Source: Bufo bufo (Eukaryota; Chordata; Amphibia; Anura; Bufonidae). From it: 64,000 nucleotides of DNA. A program made the translations under genes and the position numbers. Positions 63,829 to 64,000 of this stretch are shown here, piece by piece. Numbering within the stretch: position 1 is the stretch's first letter; the number at the start of each line of letters is the position of its first letter. The stretch covers positions 110,253,295-110,317,294 of the forward strand of contig NC_053397.1 of NCBI RefSeq assembly GCF_905171765.1. The letters run 5' to 3'. The notes below the pieces were generated by a model that was not told the origin of the DNA, made no database searches, and saw only the letters and a list, made by a program, of their open reading frames with translations.

Positions 63829-64000
63829 GCAGGGCCGGCGCTACCATAGAGGCAAGGGGGGCAATTGACCCCGGGGCCCCGACTCCTTAGGGGCCCCCAG
63901 CACCGGCCCGGCCGCAACTACTATATTATCTATAATTGAATAATTCTATTGTGTGCCTGTGTCTGGAGAGACGGGCCGGCGCCGCGCCGCAGTAATGTAA
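63829..64000. other. GC-rich repeat sequence at window end
   Basis: 'ggggcccc'-rich sequence recalling 25911-25960, then a GC-rich end. No gene seen; it continues outside the window. Confidence 0.3.

Overview
The window looks like intergenic DNA from an anuran amphibian (frog or toad), built almost entirely of transposable elements nested inside one another. I see no host gene, rRNA or tRNA. The anuran assignment is an inference. It rests on hAT ends starting TAGAGATGAGCGAA, a CR1 LINE ending in ATTCTATG-type octamers, an SGNH-bearing Ngaro retroelement, Penelope-like elements, TTAA-bordered repeats and several Tc1 lineages. I recognise this mixture from anuran genomes, but no search was run.

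Layout. Positions 1-3497 hold part of an LTR element on the minus strand whose gag-like frame carries a cold-shock domain. Positions 3600-9413 hold small MITEs, tandem and foldback repeats, a hAT scrap and a LINE scrap. A hAT element (hAT2) begins at 9414 and its tail reappears at about 39440-40318. Inside its span lie hAT1 (9515-17600, 8-bp target duplication ATGGTAAC), a Tc1-like element with an open 328-aa transposase (18256-19468, DD36E spacing), a 2.8-kb TTAA-bordered element (19720-22481), a truncated Tc1 (26255-27666), hAT3 (28009-33408), a MITE, a foldback repeat split by a CR1 LINE (34387-36533), and another Tc1 (36791-38368).

The right third (41089-62133) is one MITE of about 0.5 kb expanded to 21 kb by insertions. 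A solo LTR (41173-56039, target duplication CATC) was itself hit by an LTR retrotransposon (42175-55992, target duplication CACAT) with LTRs of 1.85-1.96 kb and no recognisable pol. That element contains a Penelope-like element (46068-50260) and a DD37E Tc1-like element (51767-53316). The same MITE also holds a 0.4-kb insertion with a 14-bp duplication (56196-56606) and a Ngaro element (56778-62063) with textbook A1-B1-A2-B2 split direct repeats. A second Penelope remnant with inverted arms and a Tc1 scrap fills about 62155-63650, followed by other repeat ends.

Most coding regions are broken by stops or frameshifts; the transposase at 18404-19390 is the clear exception. The items most worth a second look are a 44-nt hammerhead ribozyme motif with every core residue present in the Penelope element (46450-46493, minus), the cold-shock domain in an LTR element, and a 205-bp piece of the Ngaro SGNH domain copied into the same element's ORF1.
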